DNA of 64,000 bases from Methylobacterium terricola (GCF_006151805.1 NZ_VDDA01000002.1:124001-188000), one strand, 5' to 3'; numbered from the stretch's first letter, positions 24,570 to 34,592 are shown. Notes: generated by a model from the sequence alone, not told the origin. Made by a program: numbers and translations.

Positions 24570-25474
24570 TGGCCGATTACGGCGTCCTGCCCGAAGGCTT
24601 TGCCCGCAAGCCCTTGCCCGTGCTTCTTAGCGAGATCGAGGAGAAGGCGCGCGAGGTGTTCGGAGATGGCGTGATCCAGACGCCCCAGAGCCCGCTTGGC
24701 CAGCTGAATGGAATGTACGCCTCGCTCGCCTCCACCCTGTGGGAGATCGCTGAGGGCACGTACCAGAGCTATGACCCCGACCAAGCCGAGGGTTCTCGTC
24801 TCGCCATGCTTGGGCGCATCCGCCTCGTTGAGCGGATGGACGGCGAGCAGGATCCCGAATTCCGCCTCGCGATCACGAACAGCGGGCGAGCCCGCATCGA
24901 TATAGCCGACATTGACCGAGCGGTGTCTAGGGTCGGCGGCATCACCTTTGTTCGGACCTACCTCAATCCGAGCGATGTGACGGACGCGGACGGGCTGCCA
25001 AGCCACTCTGTAGCCGTCGCCGTTCTCGGCGGCGATGATGCCGAGATCGGCGCTGCGCTTCGTCCCTACGTCGTGCCCGGGATCGACACGTACGGGAACG
25101 CCCGAGCCGATGTCGAGGTCGATGGCTACTGCCGTACGGTATATTTCGTCCGCCCGGTTGAAGTGCCGCTTGGGCTTCAGCTTCTCGTGTCCGCCGAACC
25201 CGATCGCCTCGGTTGTCCCCCGCCGTCAGCGGCGGCCATTGCCTTGACCGTCGCCAACGCCCTTACCGGAGCGACCCGCCCTGCCAACGGCGTTGACATA
25301 ACCCTGCACATGCTGCGCACCATCGTGTCGGCTGCGCATGGCGTCAACGTCGAGGTCTTGAGCGCAACCGCCAATCTGCTGGTCGACGGGCCGCTCGTTG
25401 CGCTTCCCTACCCGATCGGCTTCCTTGAGATTGCAAAGATTGATCCGACGAAGATCACGGTGGCCTTCGCGTGA
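24569..25474 (+). CDS. Baseplate J family protein (gp47-like)
   Basis: 301 aa. The N-terminus (PVLLSEIEEKAREVFGDG, PLGQLNGMYASLASTLWEIA) and a later DIDRAVSRVGGITFVRTYLN with a PYVVPGIDTYG segment are typical of baseplate J proteins, which form the wedge arms. The C-terminus has the usual arm domain. GTGA overlap with the next gene. Confidence 0.85.
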   Translation: MADYGVLPEGFARKPLPVLLSEIEEKAREVFGDGVIQTPQSPLGQLNGMYASLASTLWEIAEGTYQSYDPDQAEGSRLAMLGRIRLVERMDGEQDPEFRLAITNSGRARIDIADIDRAVSRVGGITFVRTYLNPSDVTDADGLPSHSVAVAVLGGDDAEIGAALRPYVVPGIDTYGNARADVEVDGYCRTVYFVRPVEVPLGLQLLVSAEPDRLGCPPPSAAAIALTVANALTGATRPANGVDITLHMLRTIVSAAHGVNVEVLSATANLLVDGPLVALPYPIGFLEIAKIDPTKITVAFA

Positions 25475-26295
25475 TCGACGCTTGCCCCTCTACTGGCGAT
25501 CTCGTTGCGGTTGAGCTTGGCCGCATCGCCACTCAGTATCGCGAGGCCGAGCATCTGCGCGGCTATATGACGGCGGCGCTGTCCCAGGTTGAGGAAATCG
25601 CCCGCGTCACATGCGCGATCCCCGACTACTTTGACATCCGCACTGCCGTTGGCGAGCAGCTGACGTTTCTGGGCAAGCGGATGGGCTTTCCGCGCTGTCA
25701 CTGTGTCTGCGATAGCCGGCCCGTCGTCGGCTTCGCCTGCGAGACGCAAACGACGCCATACGCCATTGTCGGCTTCTGCGAAGACAGCACTTGGCTTGGC
25801 TGCGATGGGTACGCTGAGATCTGCCTGAGTGATGACGAGGTTTACCGAGCGCATCTGTACGCCAGGCGCTACCAGATGCTCGGCTTGTTCGACCTACAGA
25901 GCCTCGGAGCGGCTGTGCGAGCCGTATGGGGCAACGCCGCTTGGATCCCCCAAGCGGGCGCCGGCCGCGTCGTTCTCGCTCCAGGCCGCGATCTGACGAC
26001 CGCCGAAACGCAGCGCCTGTCGGTCACCTTGCGCGCCCTGCCGATTGCCCCCGGCGTCGGGATCGCGATGCACTATGGCCCTGCCCCTATTGCTGGCTTT
26101 GGCGCGGGCTGGGCTGGCTTCTGTGACAGCGTGCCGGACCAGATCGTGGTCGGCTTCGACTGCGCTGACGAGCCGAGCCAGCGCCCCATCGGAGGCTTCT
26201 GCACGGATGCCGTGTGGACTGCCTGCGCCCCCTCTGTTGTGCCCGCCGGCTACTGGCTCTGCCCGGTCCCGATAGACCCTTACGCCTGCCCCTAA
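25471..26295 (+). CDS. DUF2612 tail/baseplate protein (gpI-like)
   Basis: 274 aa from GTG 25471. Pattern: LRGYMTAALSQVEEIARVTC, then YFDIRTAVGEQLTFLGKRMG, DDEVYRAHLYARRYQMLG. These are DUF2612 features; the family is the P2 gpI counterpart joining wedge and fibres. The C-terminal third has paired Cys-containing GF(x)C motifs (GFACE, GFCED, GFDCAD, GGFCTD), which may hold a repeated small fold. Confidence 0.78.
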   Translation: MIDACPSTGDLVAVELGRIATQYREAEHLRGYMTAALSQVEEIARVTCAIPDYFDIRTAVGEQLTFLGKRMGFPRCHCVCDSRPVVGFACETQTTPYAIVGFCEDSTWLGCDGYAEICLSDDEVYRAHLYARRYQMLGLFDLQSLGAAVRAVWGNAAWIPQAGAGRVVLAPGRDLTTAETQRLSVTLRALPIAPGVGIAMHYGPAPIAGFGAGWAGFCDSVPDQIVVGFDCADEPSQRPIGGFCTDAVWTACAPSVVPAGYWLCPVPIDPYACP

Positions 26296-26304
26296 GGAAC
26301 ATCC

Positions 26305-27606
26305 ATGAAGGCGGATTTCAATGCGCGCTGGGCTGAAGCCCCGGCGACGCTTCGTCGTGAGCCGTCGGCTCTCGAACTTGCGGGAGGCTTCCCTTGCGGG
26401 CCGCTTGACCTCCCGCTTTGGAACGAGCTGACGTACCGTCTCACGCAGGTTTACGGCGAGCTGGCGACCGTCGTTCGTCAGTCGGGGCAGACCCCGAACC
26501 AGAGCAATCTGGGACAGGTTTGGCAGGCGATCCTGAGCGTTCTCCCCGCTTCAGTCGGGCTTTGGCATGTCGGGACGACAACGCGTTCAGGCTCAACGCT
26601 TACCGTTGCGTCCGTCACGCCTCCGATTACGGCCGAGGCTGATTTCCTTCCTTGCCTGATCCGCGTGCCATCCGGCGTAGTCGCTGGTGATACACTTTCG
26701 ATAAGCGGCCTTTCTGGCCTGCTGAAACGCAATGATGGCTCTCCGATCCAGACCGGCGATGTGCCGCCAGACGGCGAGATGCTGGTTAACCGCCACGGAT
26801 CTGAGTGGCGGCTGGTCGGGTTTGGCCGAACCGAAGTGATTATCCCGCGCGACAGCCCGACGTTCTATGTGCGAACCGATGGTAGTGACGGCAACGACGG
26901 CTCAGAAAATAGCCCTACTAAGGCATTTCGCACGCTCGGCGCTCTGCTGAATAAGGCCGTATCGCAGTACGCTTTCAGCCAGCTCAATGTTCGCATGGGG
27001 ATACCGGGCACATATGAGTCGCCAGGCGCAATTCCAGTTGCCGCTGGCAAAATCAGCATTTACGGCGATCAAGCAAATCAAGCAGGCTACGTGATACAAG
27101 GAGCCGGATCGCCAGGTCGAGGCTCCATTCAGGCGGCCACTTCTGTTGATTTGATTGGACTGACAGTATCAAACACAGGCAATCAGAGCCATACGCTTGT
27201 TGCTACCAATGGGGCGCAGGTCGCATGCTTGAATGTTGATCTGCGAAGTCTTGCTACCACGACCGGGTTCCATGCCTACGGGTCAGGCGGTCGCGTAGTT
27301 TTCCAGACTGGGTGCTCCATTGGTGGCAACGCAGCCGCGGCGCTCTGGGGCGAGGCAGGAGGCGAGGCGGCGATTAACCCGTCTACTTCTTTGGCCGTTG
27401 TTGGCAATCCGAATTTCTCAACGGCTTTTGCCGTAGCAATCGCCACGGGCCGAGTTACCGCGCTATCCGGGTCGTCGGTTGCCGGGTCTTCCACTGGCAA
27501 TCGTTACAATGCGCAAAGCTACGGGATCATCAATACGAACGGCGGTGGTCCAAATTTCTTCCCCGGAGACCAGGCCGGATTTGTCAGCAACGCTTTGTAC
27601 CTTTGA
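26305..27606 (+). CDS. Tail fibre/spike with beta-helix domain
   Basis: 433 aa behind TAAGGAAC. The N-terminus (~1-90) is probably the baseplate-attachment region. From ~185 on, sequence such as YVRTDGSDGNDGSENSPTKA starts a right-handed parallel beta-helix rich in Gly, Asn, Ser and Thr, as in phage tailspikes that bind or cut surface polysaccharide. No catalytic residues can be assigned. Confidence 0.7.
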   Translation: MKADFNARWAEAPATLRREPSALELAGGFPCGPLDLPLWNELTYRLTQVYGELATVVRQSGQTPNQSNLGQVWQAILSVLPASVGLWHVGTTTRSGSTLTVASVTPPITAEADFLPCLIRVPSGVVAGDTLSISGLSGLLKRNDGSPIQTGDVPPDGEMLVNRHGSEWRLVGFGRTEVIIPRDSPTFYVRTDGSDGNDGSENSPTKAFRTLGALLNKAVSQYAFSQLNVRMGIPGTYESPGAIPVAAGKISIYGDQANQAGYVIQGAGSPGRGSIQAATSVDLIGLTVSNTGNQSHTLVATNGAQVACLNVDLRSLATTTGFHAYGSGGRVVFQTGCSIGGNAAAALWGEAGGEAAINPSTSLAVVGNPNFSTAFAVAIATGRVTALSGSSVAGSSTGNRYNAQSYGIINTNGGGPNFFPGDQAGFVSNALYL

Positions 27607-27616
27607 GGCTGCTAAT

Positions 27617-28057
27617 ATGCTTGCGTATAATCCTAGTGCGTGGTTTTGGCGCGCGGACGATGGAAGGATCTATTCCAGCGCTACTCGCGCGATCGTTTCC
27701 GAGGAAGACGAAGCTTTCACCAATTGGTCGGCGGCGGGTGGCACTCCAACGATCTGGCCCCGCGACGACGCTGGGCACCAGACCGATGCTTCGCTCAAGG
27801 CTGTCTTGGATGCTGCTGGCGCTTATTTCACGTCGTCGGCGATTACCTACAAGGCAGACATTTATAGACGAGCCAGCGATGAGGAGGCGGAAGCGATTGA
27901 GACAGCGCTCATGCATGTGCCTGTCAGGCAGCGCCGCCTTTTTGAGAGCGCACTGCATTTAGATCACGCCGCGCCTGAGTTTGCGCAAATGAAAATTGCT
28001 CTTGAAGAAATGTTCGGGTCAGACAGGGCGGCTGAGCTTCTTTCTCCTTCGTCTTGA
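27617..28057 (+). CDS. Tail fibre assembly-type accessory protein
   Basis: 146 aa from ATG 27617, ten bases after the fibre stop. Contains AWFWRADDGRIYSSATRAIV and WSAAGGTPTIWPRDDAG, as in small chaperone-like genes that follow fibre genes. The C-terminal half is helical. Role in fibre folding is inferred from position. Confidence 0.6.
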   Translation: MLAYNPSAWFWRADDGRIYSSATRAIVSEEDEAFTNWSAAGGTPTIWPRDDAGHQTDASLKAVLDAAGAYFTSSAITYKADIYRRASDEEAEAIETALMHVPVRQRRLFESALHLDHAAPEFAQMKIALEEMFGSDRAAELLSPSS

Positions 28058-28169
28058 CGAACAATTGGCGCCCTTCATAGCGTCAATTTAATTATCTATA
28101 AAAAAAATACTTCACTTACTACGTGGCTGCTCCAGCCGCGCCGCGATCTTCTGCGCGAGACCATAAGGC
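28058..28169. other. AT-rich spacer before the second fibre gene
   Basis: 112 bases, with a run TTAATTATCTATAAAAAAAA at about 28088-28107, in strong contrast to the GC-rich flanks. No gene. It may hold a promoter for the fibre cassette or mark a recombination joint. Confidence 0.3.
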
Positions 28170-30668
28170 ATGAGCGACATCATCACAGTCACGATCCCTG
28201 AGCTTCCGGCTGCGGCGCGGGTTGATGGCTCTGAGATGATTGCCGTCTTCAAAGGTGACCGGCTTCAGCGGATTGAGCAGTCGGCTATCCGTGGGACGAA
28301 GACCTTTTCCGGCACGACCCCGCCCCCGGATCAGCCGTCCTCTATCATGGCGCTTCAGCCTGTCCTTGGCGATCGGTGGCGCAACACTGACACCGGAGAC
28401 GAATGGAAGGTCACCAACCTCGACCCATTCACTTGGACGTTTGACGGCAATCTCATGGGCGCCCCCAGTCAGGTGCCAGGGCCGGCAGGGGCGCCGGGTG
28501 CCGCGGGCAAAGATGGCAAGGATGGACAACGGGGACTCCCCGGCCCAGGTTTGACTGTGACCAAAATTGCTGCCTCGCCGGTTGCAGGCTGGTCAGCAAT
28601 CGTCGCCAGCGGGCCCGATGGATGCCGCGCCAGCGATCCATCCGATCCGGCCCAACGGCAGCAGGTCATCGGTGTGACCGCCTATGGCGGGCTTGCGGGC
28701 TCGCAAGTGACGGCGCAGATCTCGGGCGATCTTCTCGGTCCGAATGCAGGCTTCGTGCCGGGCACGACGCTGTTCGTCGGCGCCGGCGGCGTCCTCACCT
28801 CGACGCCTCCCACCTCCGGCTGGCGTCAGGCCGTCGCGTCCGTCATCGCTGATGGTCACATCGTCGTGAACCTCGGCGAGGCGACGCTGATCACGGCAGA
28901 GGACGCCCTGATTGCCGAGGGTGGGTTTGCCACGGCCGCGACGGCGTTGGACGTGGCCAGCGGTCAGGCGACCGGCAAGTATGTGACGCCGCCCGCCCTT
29001 GCCAGCGCCCCGTTTCAGCCGGACGCAGCCTATGCCTTGCCGGCCCGCACCAAATCTCTCCGCCAGTGGTTCGTTGATCTCGCGACCGAGGGCGCCGATC
29101 TGCGCATGCTCGGCTTCGTCGGCGACGGTGCTAGCCATCCTCTGAGCCAGCGGTTCAGCACGCTCGCGGCGGCACGGGCTGTGTTCCCGCGGGCAAACGC
29201 CCTCTCTGAGGAGATTGACGGGCACGCGATCCAGCGCGTGATTGACCTCGCGGTTGCTGCGGACGCCAGCGACAGCACTCCGGGCGGAGCATGCGTCGTG
29301 CTCCCGCGCGGAACGGTAGCGCTGACCTCGTTCCCGATCGACAGCACGGCCACAGCATCGTGCAGCGTGTTCAGCCCCGGGCCCGCGACGATCAAGTGCG
29401 TAGGCTCGGCAGCCGGTGCCTGGACCCACGGCAAGCAGGGCGCGACCGCCTCTGGCCCGCTGACGTGGAGCGGCGTGGATCTCGACAGTTCGTCCACGGG
29501 TACGACGACGGGGCTGACGGCTTGGTTCGGTAGCGCTGGCGCCGGCCGCGGTCTCACCCTGACGATCGAGAAATCCCGTTTCAACCGCATGGATCGCGGA
29601 GCGCTGATTGCCGACTACCCGCGCGGCGTCAAGGTGGATAACGTCGTCGTGTTCGGCAAAGACAACGTCACGTCGCCGCTTCCTGGCATTGAAGTCATCG
29701 CAACAGCAACTGCCGGCTATGGCCCGGCAAGCGCTAAGTTTACCAACTGCCTGATCGCCAATTACACATGGGGCTGGAAATTCACCGACAACGCTGGCCT
29801 GGAAGGGTCCGTGTTTGAGAATTGCCGCTCCTATAACGGCTGGGGCCTGTGTCAGGTCCGCGTGCTGCGGCAGAACTATCGCTCCGTCCTGTGGACGTTC
29901 CAGAACTGCGACTGGCAGGGCAAGGGCTTTGCCCTGGACATGTACAATGTCCGCAAGCTGGAAGTGACTAACGGCTATTGGGCGATGGACCCCAATTCCG
30001 ACAATCTGCCTCTCCCGTCCGATACGGTCACCAGTTCTGGCGAGCGCCGGATTTTCAATCTCAACAACGTCCAAGGCTTTGACATCGTCAACGCCGAGGT
30101 CGTCGTCTCGGGACCGAACCAAGACGTGTCGCCCGGAGCGCTGGAGACCAACTTTGTCATCGGGCACGTTGACGCAAATTGCTTCCTTGGTCGCTTCGAC
30201 GGGACAATTATTACCTGCGATCACGCTGTAGCAACGGCCTTGTTCCGCCTCTCGGGACAAAAGAAAGCCACGATCGCGGTACGCGGTACGCGGATCAACT
30301 ACGTTTGGAGCAATCCGCCCGTGGTTGTCTACACGGGCACCGGAGACCAGCCCTACCAGATTAGCGCCGACGATGTCGCGGCCAAGTCCGGCAGCGTGTC
30401 CGATGCCGGATATTACCGATTTTCCGGTGTGACGGTTGTGACTACAGGCAGCGACGGGAAGGCCACGATCCCGCTGCCCAAGCGGGCCCCGGGTATTCTT
30501 CCGTTTTTCACCGGCTTTCCGACCGTAACGGCGACATCTGAAAACAGTAACGGCCCGGCCATCCCGGTCACAGTGACCGCAAGGTCATCAACTGACTTTA
30601 CTGTAATCGCAGCCAACTCCGCAAGCGGCGCAACAATTGCGGTCAACTGGAACGCCGAGGGCTTCTGA
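28170..30668 (+). CDS. Large tail fibre with collagen-like linker and beta-helix
   Basis: 832 aa. The N-terminal ~95 residues include a typical attachment domain (SEMIAVFKGDRLQRIEQSAI, GDRWRNTDTGDEWKVT). Residues ~103-127 are a Gly-X-Y repeat (GPAGAPGAAGKDGKDGQRG). A beta-helix follows from ~350 with HAIQRVIDLAVAADAS and Asn/Thr-rich coils. The last ~70 residues (TATSENSNGPAIPVTV) form a small beta domain, probably receptor-facing. Confidence 0.75.
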   Translation: MSDIITVTIPELPAAARVDGSEMIAVFKGDRLQRIEQSAIRGTKTFSGTTPPPDQPSSIMALQPVLGDRWRNTDTGDEWKVTNLDPFTWTFDGNLMGAPSQVPGPAGAPGAAGKDGKDGQRGLPGPGLTVTKIAASPVAGWSAIVASGPDGCRASDPSDPAQRQQVIGVTAYGGLAGSQVTAQISGDLLGPNAGFVPGTTLFVGAGGVLTSTPPTSGWRQAVASVIADGHIVVNLGEATLITAEDALIAEGGFATAATALDVASGQATGKYVTPPALASAPFQPDAAYALPARTKSLRQWFVDLATEGADLRMLGFVGDGASHPLSQRFSTLAAARAVFPRANALSEEIDGHAIQRVIDLAVAADASDSTPGGACVVLPRGTVALTSFPIDSTATASCSVFSPGPATIKCVGSAAGAWTHGKQGATASGPLTWSGVDLDSSSTGTTTGLTAWFGSAGAGRGLTLTIEKSRFNRMDRGALIADYPRGVKVDNVVVFGKDNVTSPLPGIEVIATATAGYGPASAKFTNCLIANYTWGWKFTDNAGLEGSVFENCRSYNGWGLCQVRVLRQNYRSVLWTFQNCDWQGKGFALDMYNVRKLEVTNGYWAMDPNSDNLPLPSDTVTSSGERRIFNLNNVQGFDIVNAEVVVSGPNQDVSPGALETNFVIGHVDANCFLGRFDGTIITCDHAVATALFRLSGQKKATIAVRGTRINYVWSNPPVVVYTGTGDQPYQISADDVAAKSGSVSDAGYYRFSGVTVVTTGSDGKATIPLPKRAPGILPFFTGFPTVTATSENSNGPAIPVTVTARSSTDFTVIAANSASGATIAVNWNAEGF

Positions 30669-30670
30669 TC

Positions 30671-33664
30671 ATGGCGGACAATAGCTCGAAGTTGCGCACT
30701 TTTGAGAACGGCGAGCCAGTCGACCGTGATCCGGTGCCGTACATGGGGGGCGTGCTCCCGTTGGTGCCGATCGTACGGCAAGGGCAGGTAGTCCCTGCCG
30801 GCGATGTGTTGTCAAGCGCCGCAGTGCTCAGCGGCGTCGTCGGACCTGATGCGGACTGGGCCATCCCAGCGACCGCCACTCACGCCGTCATCCCGCCGCT
30901 CACCGCGTCGCGGACGTGGGCGCTTCCCGACGTGGATGCGTACCCCCGTAGCCAGGATCTCGTCATCACCGATGAGGAGAAATACCTCGGCGGCGCCTAC
31001 ACGATCACGCTGGTGCCGCTCGCCGGCTCGGGCGATGCGATCCGCGACTACCCCAACGGCATCGTCATGCAGGACGCGGGCACTACGGTGCGCCTGCGCC
31101 GCAGTCTTATTTCCAACACGTGGGCCCTCTCCTCCGCGAAGACGTCGCTTCAGACGGCGCCCGAGACCTCTCCCAGCGTGGTCCGCGATCTGCTCGCCAC
31201 AGTGCGGGAGATGCGCTCGCCCCGCAGCTTCGGGGCCGTCGGTGACGGCGTGGCGGACGATACGGCAGCGATCCAGGCCTTCTTTGACTGGCTGGCCGCG
31301 GGCAACGTCGGCCGAGACTATCGCGGCGGTCGCTATAGGCTTACCGCACCTATTCGGGGATACGCCTGGAACTGCTATAAATTCACCGGCGCCGGCATCG
31401 GCGTGACGGTCTTCATCTGTGACTTCAACGGCTACGATAAGGCCGTCCTCAATCTGTCTCACCCCACCAATCCCGCCGAGAATACGAGGCCGAAAGCGCA
31501 TACCCTCTCCGATTTCTCCATCGAGATGAGCGGCAAAGTCACGCAGCCTCCATGTAATATTGAGGAGAGATACGCCACAGATCTGTTTGCAGCGCGGATC
31601 TACGTATCGCATTGGACCCCGTTCCTGGGCCGCGGCACGGCTGTCAGGATCAGCAACGCCTACAACTGCGTCATCAACGAGTTCAAGGTCTGGGGTGCGG
31701 GCTGCTCTCGGCTGTCTCGCGTCGTGACACCAACCACCCGCTTCACGATCGCAGCGGGCACCCAGACCCTCACGGCTTCGGAGGCGTGCTTCACCAGCGC
31801 GGACGTCAACCGCGGTATCCAGCTTTTCGACGGCAGCCGCCTCGAATACTTCGTGATCTACGGCGTCACGAACTCGACCACAGCGACAGTAAACCGCAAC
31901 GCCTATCAGTCATTCTCCTCTTCGACCGGATGCTTCGAAGGGGTCAAATGCAACATCGGCGCCGGCTCAAACACGCTGTATATCACCGGCCAGTTCCAGA
32001 CGAGTGATGTGGGGCGGGCCGTCTACATTCCCGGCGCAGGGGCGACAACGTTCCGCGGCAACCGCCCTCCACTTCGAGCGATCATCACGTCGATTTCAAG
32101 CGACCGTCGGTCCGCTACCCTCAACAGGACCGCGGGCAATTCGGTAGACAATCGATATCTGGTCATCTCTCCTGCCTTTGAGCTGTATGGCGAGTCTGCC
32201 ACCGGCGATTACGGCAGCAACGACATCATCATCGACCGCCTCCACGCGGAAGGGAATGCCGGCGTTCCGGTCCTGGCCGGCTACGGCAATAATATTTACT
32301 TCGATCGCCTGAAGACCCACGGGAATAACCTCGAATACATTGGCGGCACCTTCGGCGCGGTTGAGCACGTTAGCTTGTGCAACCTGTGCCTTTTCAATGG
32401 TGAAGTCACCATCGGCGACGGCTCCCTCATTGAGGGGGCGATTGTCAATGGCTCGGGACAAATCTGGGCGCACGCCGCGATCACCGTCACCATTGGATCG
32501 ACGATCGGCATTGGCTGGGCCGGCACGCCCTTCATTTACCTGAATGACACGGGCGCAAACGCGACGGTGAAGTGGGGCAACCGAGAAATCGGCACACCTT
32601 ACAGCCCTGACTTGCCCCTGCAAGTCAATGACGGTGCCGGGGGCTTTATCCAGCACGTCGGGACATTCACCGACTCTGGTTTCAACCTTCCGCGAAATGG
32701 TAACAACTTTCTTGCGCCGCTGAAGCCAAATGGCACTCTTCAGGCCTCTGCCGTCAGGGTGTCCAGCTATTACGATTTCAGCTATGGGTACGGGTTGCGG
32801 GTCAGCCCAGAACAGGGGCCGACCAGCGAGGGCGGCAACAACTTCTGGTCCAACGGTACGGCAAAACTAATTACCGTCTCTTATGACGGTAATTTTGATG
32901 CCGTCAATATTTATACGCCAGGCGGACAGCGCAGCGCCCCGATCATTACACTGCGTTCCAACGGGAGCGCAGGCGTCAACACCCAGGCCCCGGGCGCGAC
33001 GTGGGATGTGAATGGGTCTCTCCGGGCGCAGGGCGCGGCTACCGTCGGCGAGACGGCGGCGCAGTACCCCACTGGCCTGATCGTATCCGAGAGCACTCAC
33101 GCAAGTGGATCGAAACGGGCCGGGATCAAGCTGGGGAGCGAGTGGCAGCTTCTCCAAGATAGCGCGGGAAGTGGGGCGAAAGACTTCGCGGTCTACTCCG
33201 GCACGCTCAATCGTAACGTCTTAGCTATCGCGCCGAACGGCATCGCCTCGTTTTCCGACGGCGTGAATGCAGGCGGGCCGCTTTCCGTTCGCGGCATCTC
33301 CACTCTTGACCAGCAGGGCGGCTATACACGACTTAAAGATGGGTCAGGAACATCAAATGCAATTAATCTAGGAGGTGAGGCTGATAAAACGAATTATTAC
33401 AATAATAACTCTCATTATTTTCAAGATAGAGGGGGCAGTGCTAATTATGCAATAATATCATCAAGCGGATTTGTTTCGCTTGGAAAGATCCGTCCCGCCG
33501 CCTTTACAGTCACGACCGTGCCCTCGGGCACGGCAGGCGATATAATCTACGTGAGCAATGCCCGCAAAGTGGGCGAAGGCGCGGGCGCCGGCACGGGCGT
33601 GATCGCCTACTACTCCAACAACAACTGGCGCCGGCTGTCGGACGATAGCCCGGTCGCGGCGTGA
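30671..33664 (+). CDS. Tailspike/fibre with pectate-lyase-like beta-helix
   Basis: 997 aa, two bases after the previous fibre. Residues ~184-205 (RSFGAVGDGVADDTAAIQAF) open a Pectate_lyase_3-type beta-helix, a fold common in phage depolymerases. The C-terminal ~150 residues resemble a fibre tip with Gly-rich strands. The 3' end contains an AT-rich patch (33340-33480) coding Asn/Tyr-rich sequence (NYYNNNSHYFQD). Enzyme activity is possible but unproven. Confidence 0.75.
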   Translation: MADNSSKLRTFENGEPVDRDPVPYMGGVLPLVPIVRQGQVVPAGDVLSSAAVLSGVVGPDADWAIPATATHAVIPPLTASRTWALPDVDAYPRSQDLVITDEEKYLGGAYTITLVPLAGSGDAIRDYPNGIVMQDAGTTVRLRRSLISNTWALSSAKTSLQTAPETSPSVVRDLLATVREMRSPRSFGAVGDGVADDTAAIQAFFDWLAAGNVGRDYRGGRYRLTAPIRGYAWNCYKFTGAGIGVTVFICDFNGYDKAVLNLSHPTNPAENTRPKAHTLSDFSIEMSGKVTQPPCNIEERYATDLFAARIYVSHWTPFLGRGTAVRISNAYNCVINEFKVWGAGCSRLSRVVTPTTRFTIAAGTQTLTASEACFTSADVNRGIQLFDGSRLEYFVIYGVTNSTTATVNRNAYQSFSSSTGCFEGVKCNIGAGSNTLYITGQFQTSDVGRAVYIPGAGATTFRGNRPPLRAIITSISSDRRSATLNRTAGNSVDNRYLVISPAFELYGESATGDYGSNDIIIDRLHAEGNAGVPVLAGYGNNIYFDRLKTHGNNLEYIGGTFGAVEHVSLCNLCLFNGEVTIGDGSLIEGAIVNGSGQIWAHAAITVTIGSTIGIGWAGTPFIYLNDTGANATVKWGNREIGTPYSPDLPLQVNDGAGGFIQHVGTFTDSGFNLPRNGNNFLAPLKPNGTLQASAVRVSSYYDFSYGYGLRVSPEQGPTSEGGNNFWSNGTAKLITVSYDGNFDAVNIYTPGGQRSAPIITLRSNGSAGVNTQAPGATWDVNGSLRAQGAATVGETAAQYPTGLIVSESTHASGSKRAGIKLGSEWQLLQDSAGSGAKDFAVYSGTLNRNVLAIAPNGIASFSDGVNAGGPLSVRGISTLDQQGGYTRLKDGSGTSNAINLGGEADKTNYYNNNSHYFQDRGGSANYAIISSSGFVSLGKIRPAAFTVTTVPSGTAGDIIYVSNARKVGEGAGAGTGVIAYYSNNNWRRLSDDSPVAA

Positions 33665-33671
33665 GGTTAAC

Positions 33672-34529
33672 ATGGATCAGCCATTTCTCTATGAGTTCCT
33701 GTATCGCGGCCGGCCGGCCGGCTCGGCCGAAGCGCCGGCCTGGCACGTCATCCTCGGCCAGTATGTGACGCTCCCCGGAGCGAGCAACCCGCAGTTCACG
33801 GACAGCGGCGCCCTGACCCCGGCGCAAGCCGAGGCTGCCGGCTACCCGCTCGCGACGGTGCTGGCGGGGATCGACGCGGCGGCGTTGGCCGGGCGGGATG
33901 CGGCCCTGGCCGAGGCTGAAGCTGCGCGGCAGGAGCGGGATGCGGCGACCGCTGATGCCGCGGTGGCCCGAGGGGAGCGGGACGCTGCAACCGCTGACAC
34001 GGCCAAGGCGCGGCAGGACCAGGAGGCCGCGGCAGCTCAAGCGGCTGAGGCGCTGACGCGCATCACGAGCGAGCGGGACGCCGCACTGGCCGATGCCGCG
34101 GCGGCCCGTCAGGATCGGGATGCGGCCATGGCCACGGCGGCAAAGGCCGCCAGCGAGGCACCATCCCGCCGGGACTGGGCCGAGACCGTGCGCCAGGAGG
34201 GAGAGGCCAGGGCCGCTCAGAGCGCCGTGCAGGTGCCGCCCCCCGCCCTGCCCGCGGTGTCCGACCGGCAGTTCTTCCAGGCGCTCGCGCAAGCCGGGAC
34301 GATCAGTCAGGACGAGGCCTTGGCCGCCGTGATGACCGGCGTGCTGCCGGCGCGGATCGAGGCGGCGGTGGCAGGCCTGCCGGAGGCCGAGCAGTTCGCC
34401 GCCCGGATGCTGCTGTCGGGCGCCACCACCTTCGACCGTCACCACCCGATGGTGGCGCAGCTCGGCGCGGCGCTCGGCTACGATGACGCGGCTCTGGATG
34501 CGCTGTGGGCCGCCGCCGCGGCCCTCTGA
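33672..34529 (+). CDS. Fibre-associated protein with long coiled coil
   Basis: 285 aa. After a ~60-residue N-terminal domain (MDQPFLYEFLYRGRPAGSAE) come ~115 residues of near-heptad Ala/Glu/Arg/Asp repeats (RDAALAEAEAARQERDAATA and variants), strongly predicted coiled coil. The C-terminal part (~190-285) is a helical bundle. It sits between the fibre and lysis genes; it may be a fibre shaft or an adaptor. Confidence 0.6.
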   Translation: MDQPFLYEFLYRGRPAGSAEAPAWHVILGQYVTLPGASNPQFTDSGALTPAQAEAAGYPLATVLAGIDAAALAGRDAALAEAEAARQERDAATADAAVARGERDAATADTAKARQDQEAAAAQAAEALTRITSERDAALADAAAARQDRDAAMATAAKAASEAPSRRDWAETVRQEGEARAAQSAVQVPPPALPAVSDRQFFQALAQAGTISQDEALAAVMTGVLPARIEAAVAGLPEAEQFAARMLLSGATTFDRHHPMVAQLGAALGYDDAALDALWAAAAAL

Positions 34530-34592
34530 TCCTCCCGTGACCGTTGCGCCACCCGGCCCGGTCCTGACACCAATGACAATCCGGAGATCCTG

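Noticed and set aside
28593..30260. A 555-codon minus-strand open frame over the tail fibre gene
   Set aside because: Antisense to a fibre with clear collagen-like and beta-helix features; no domain or ribosome site.
33860..34240. Repeats that could suggest a CRISPR or satellite array
   Set aside because: Repeats are imperfect, in frame and encode a coiled coil; no regular spacers.
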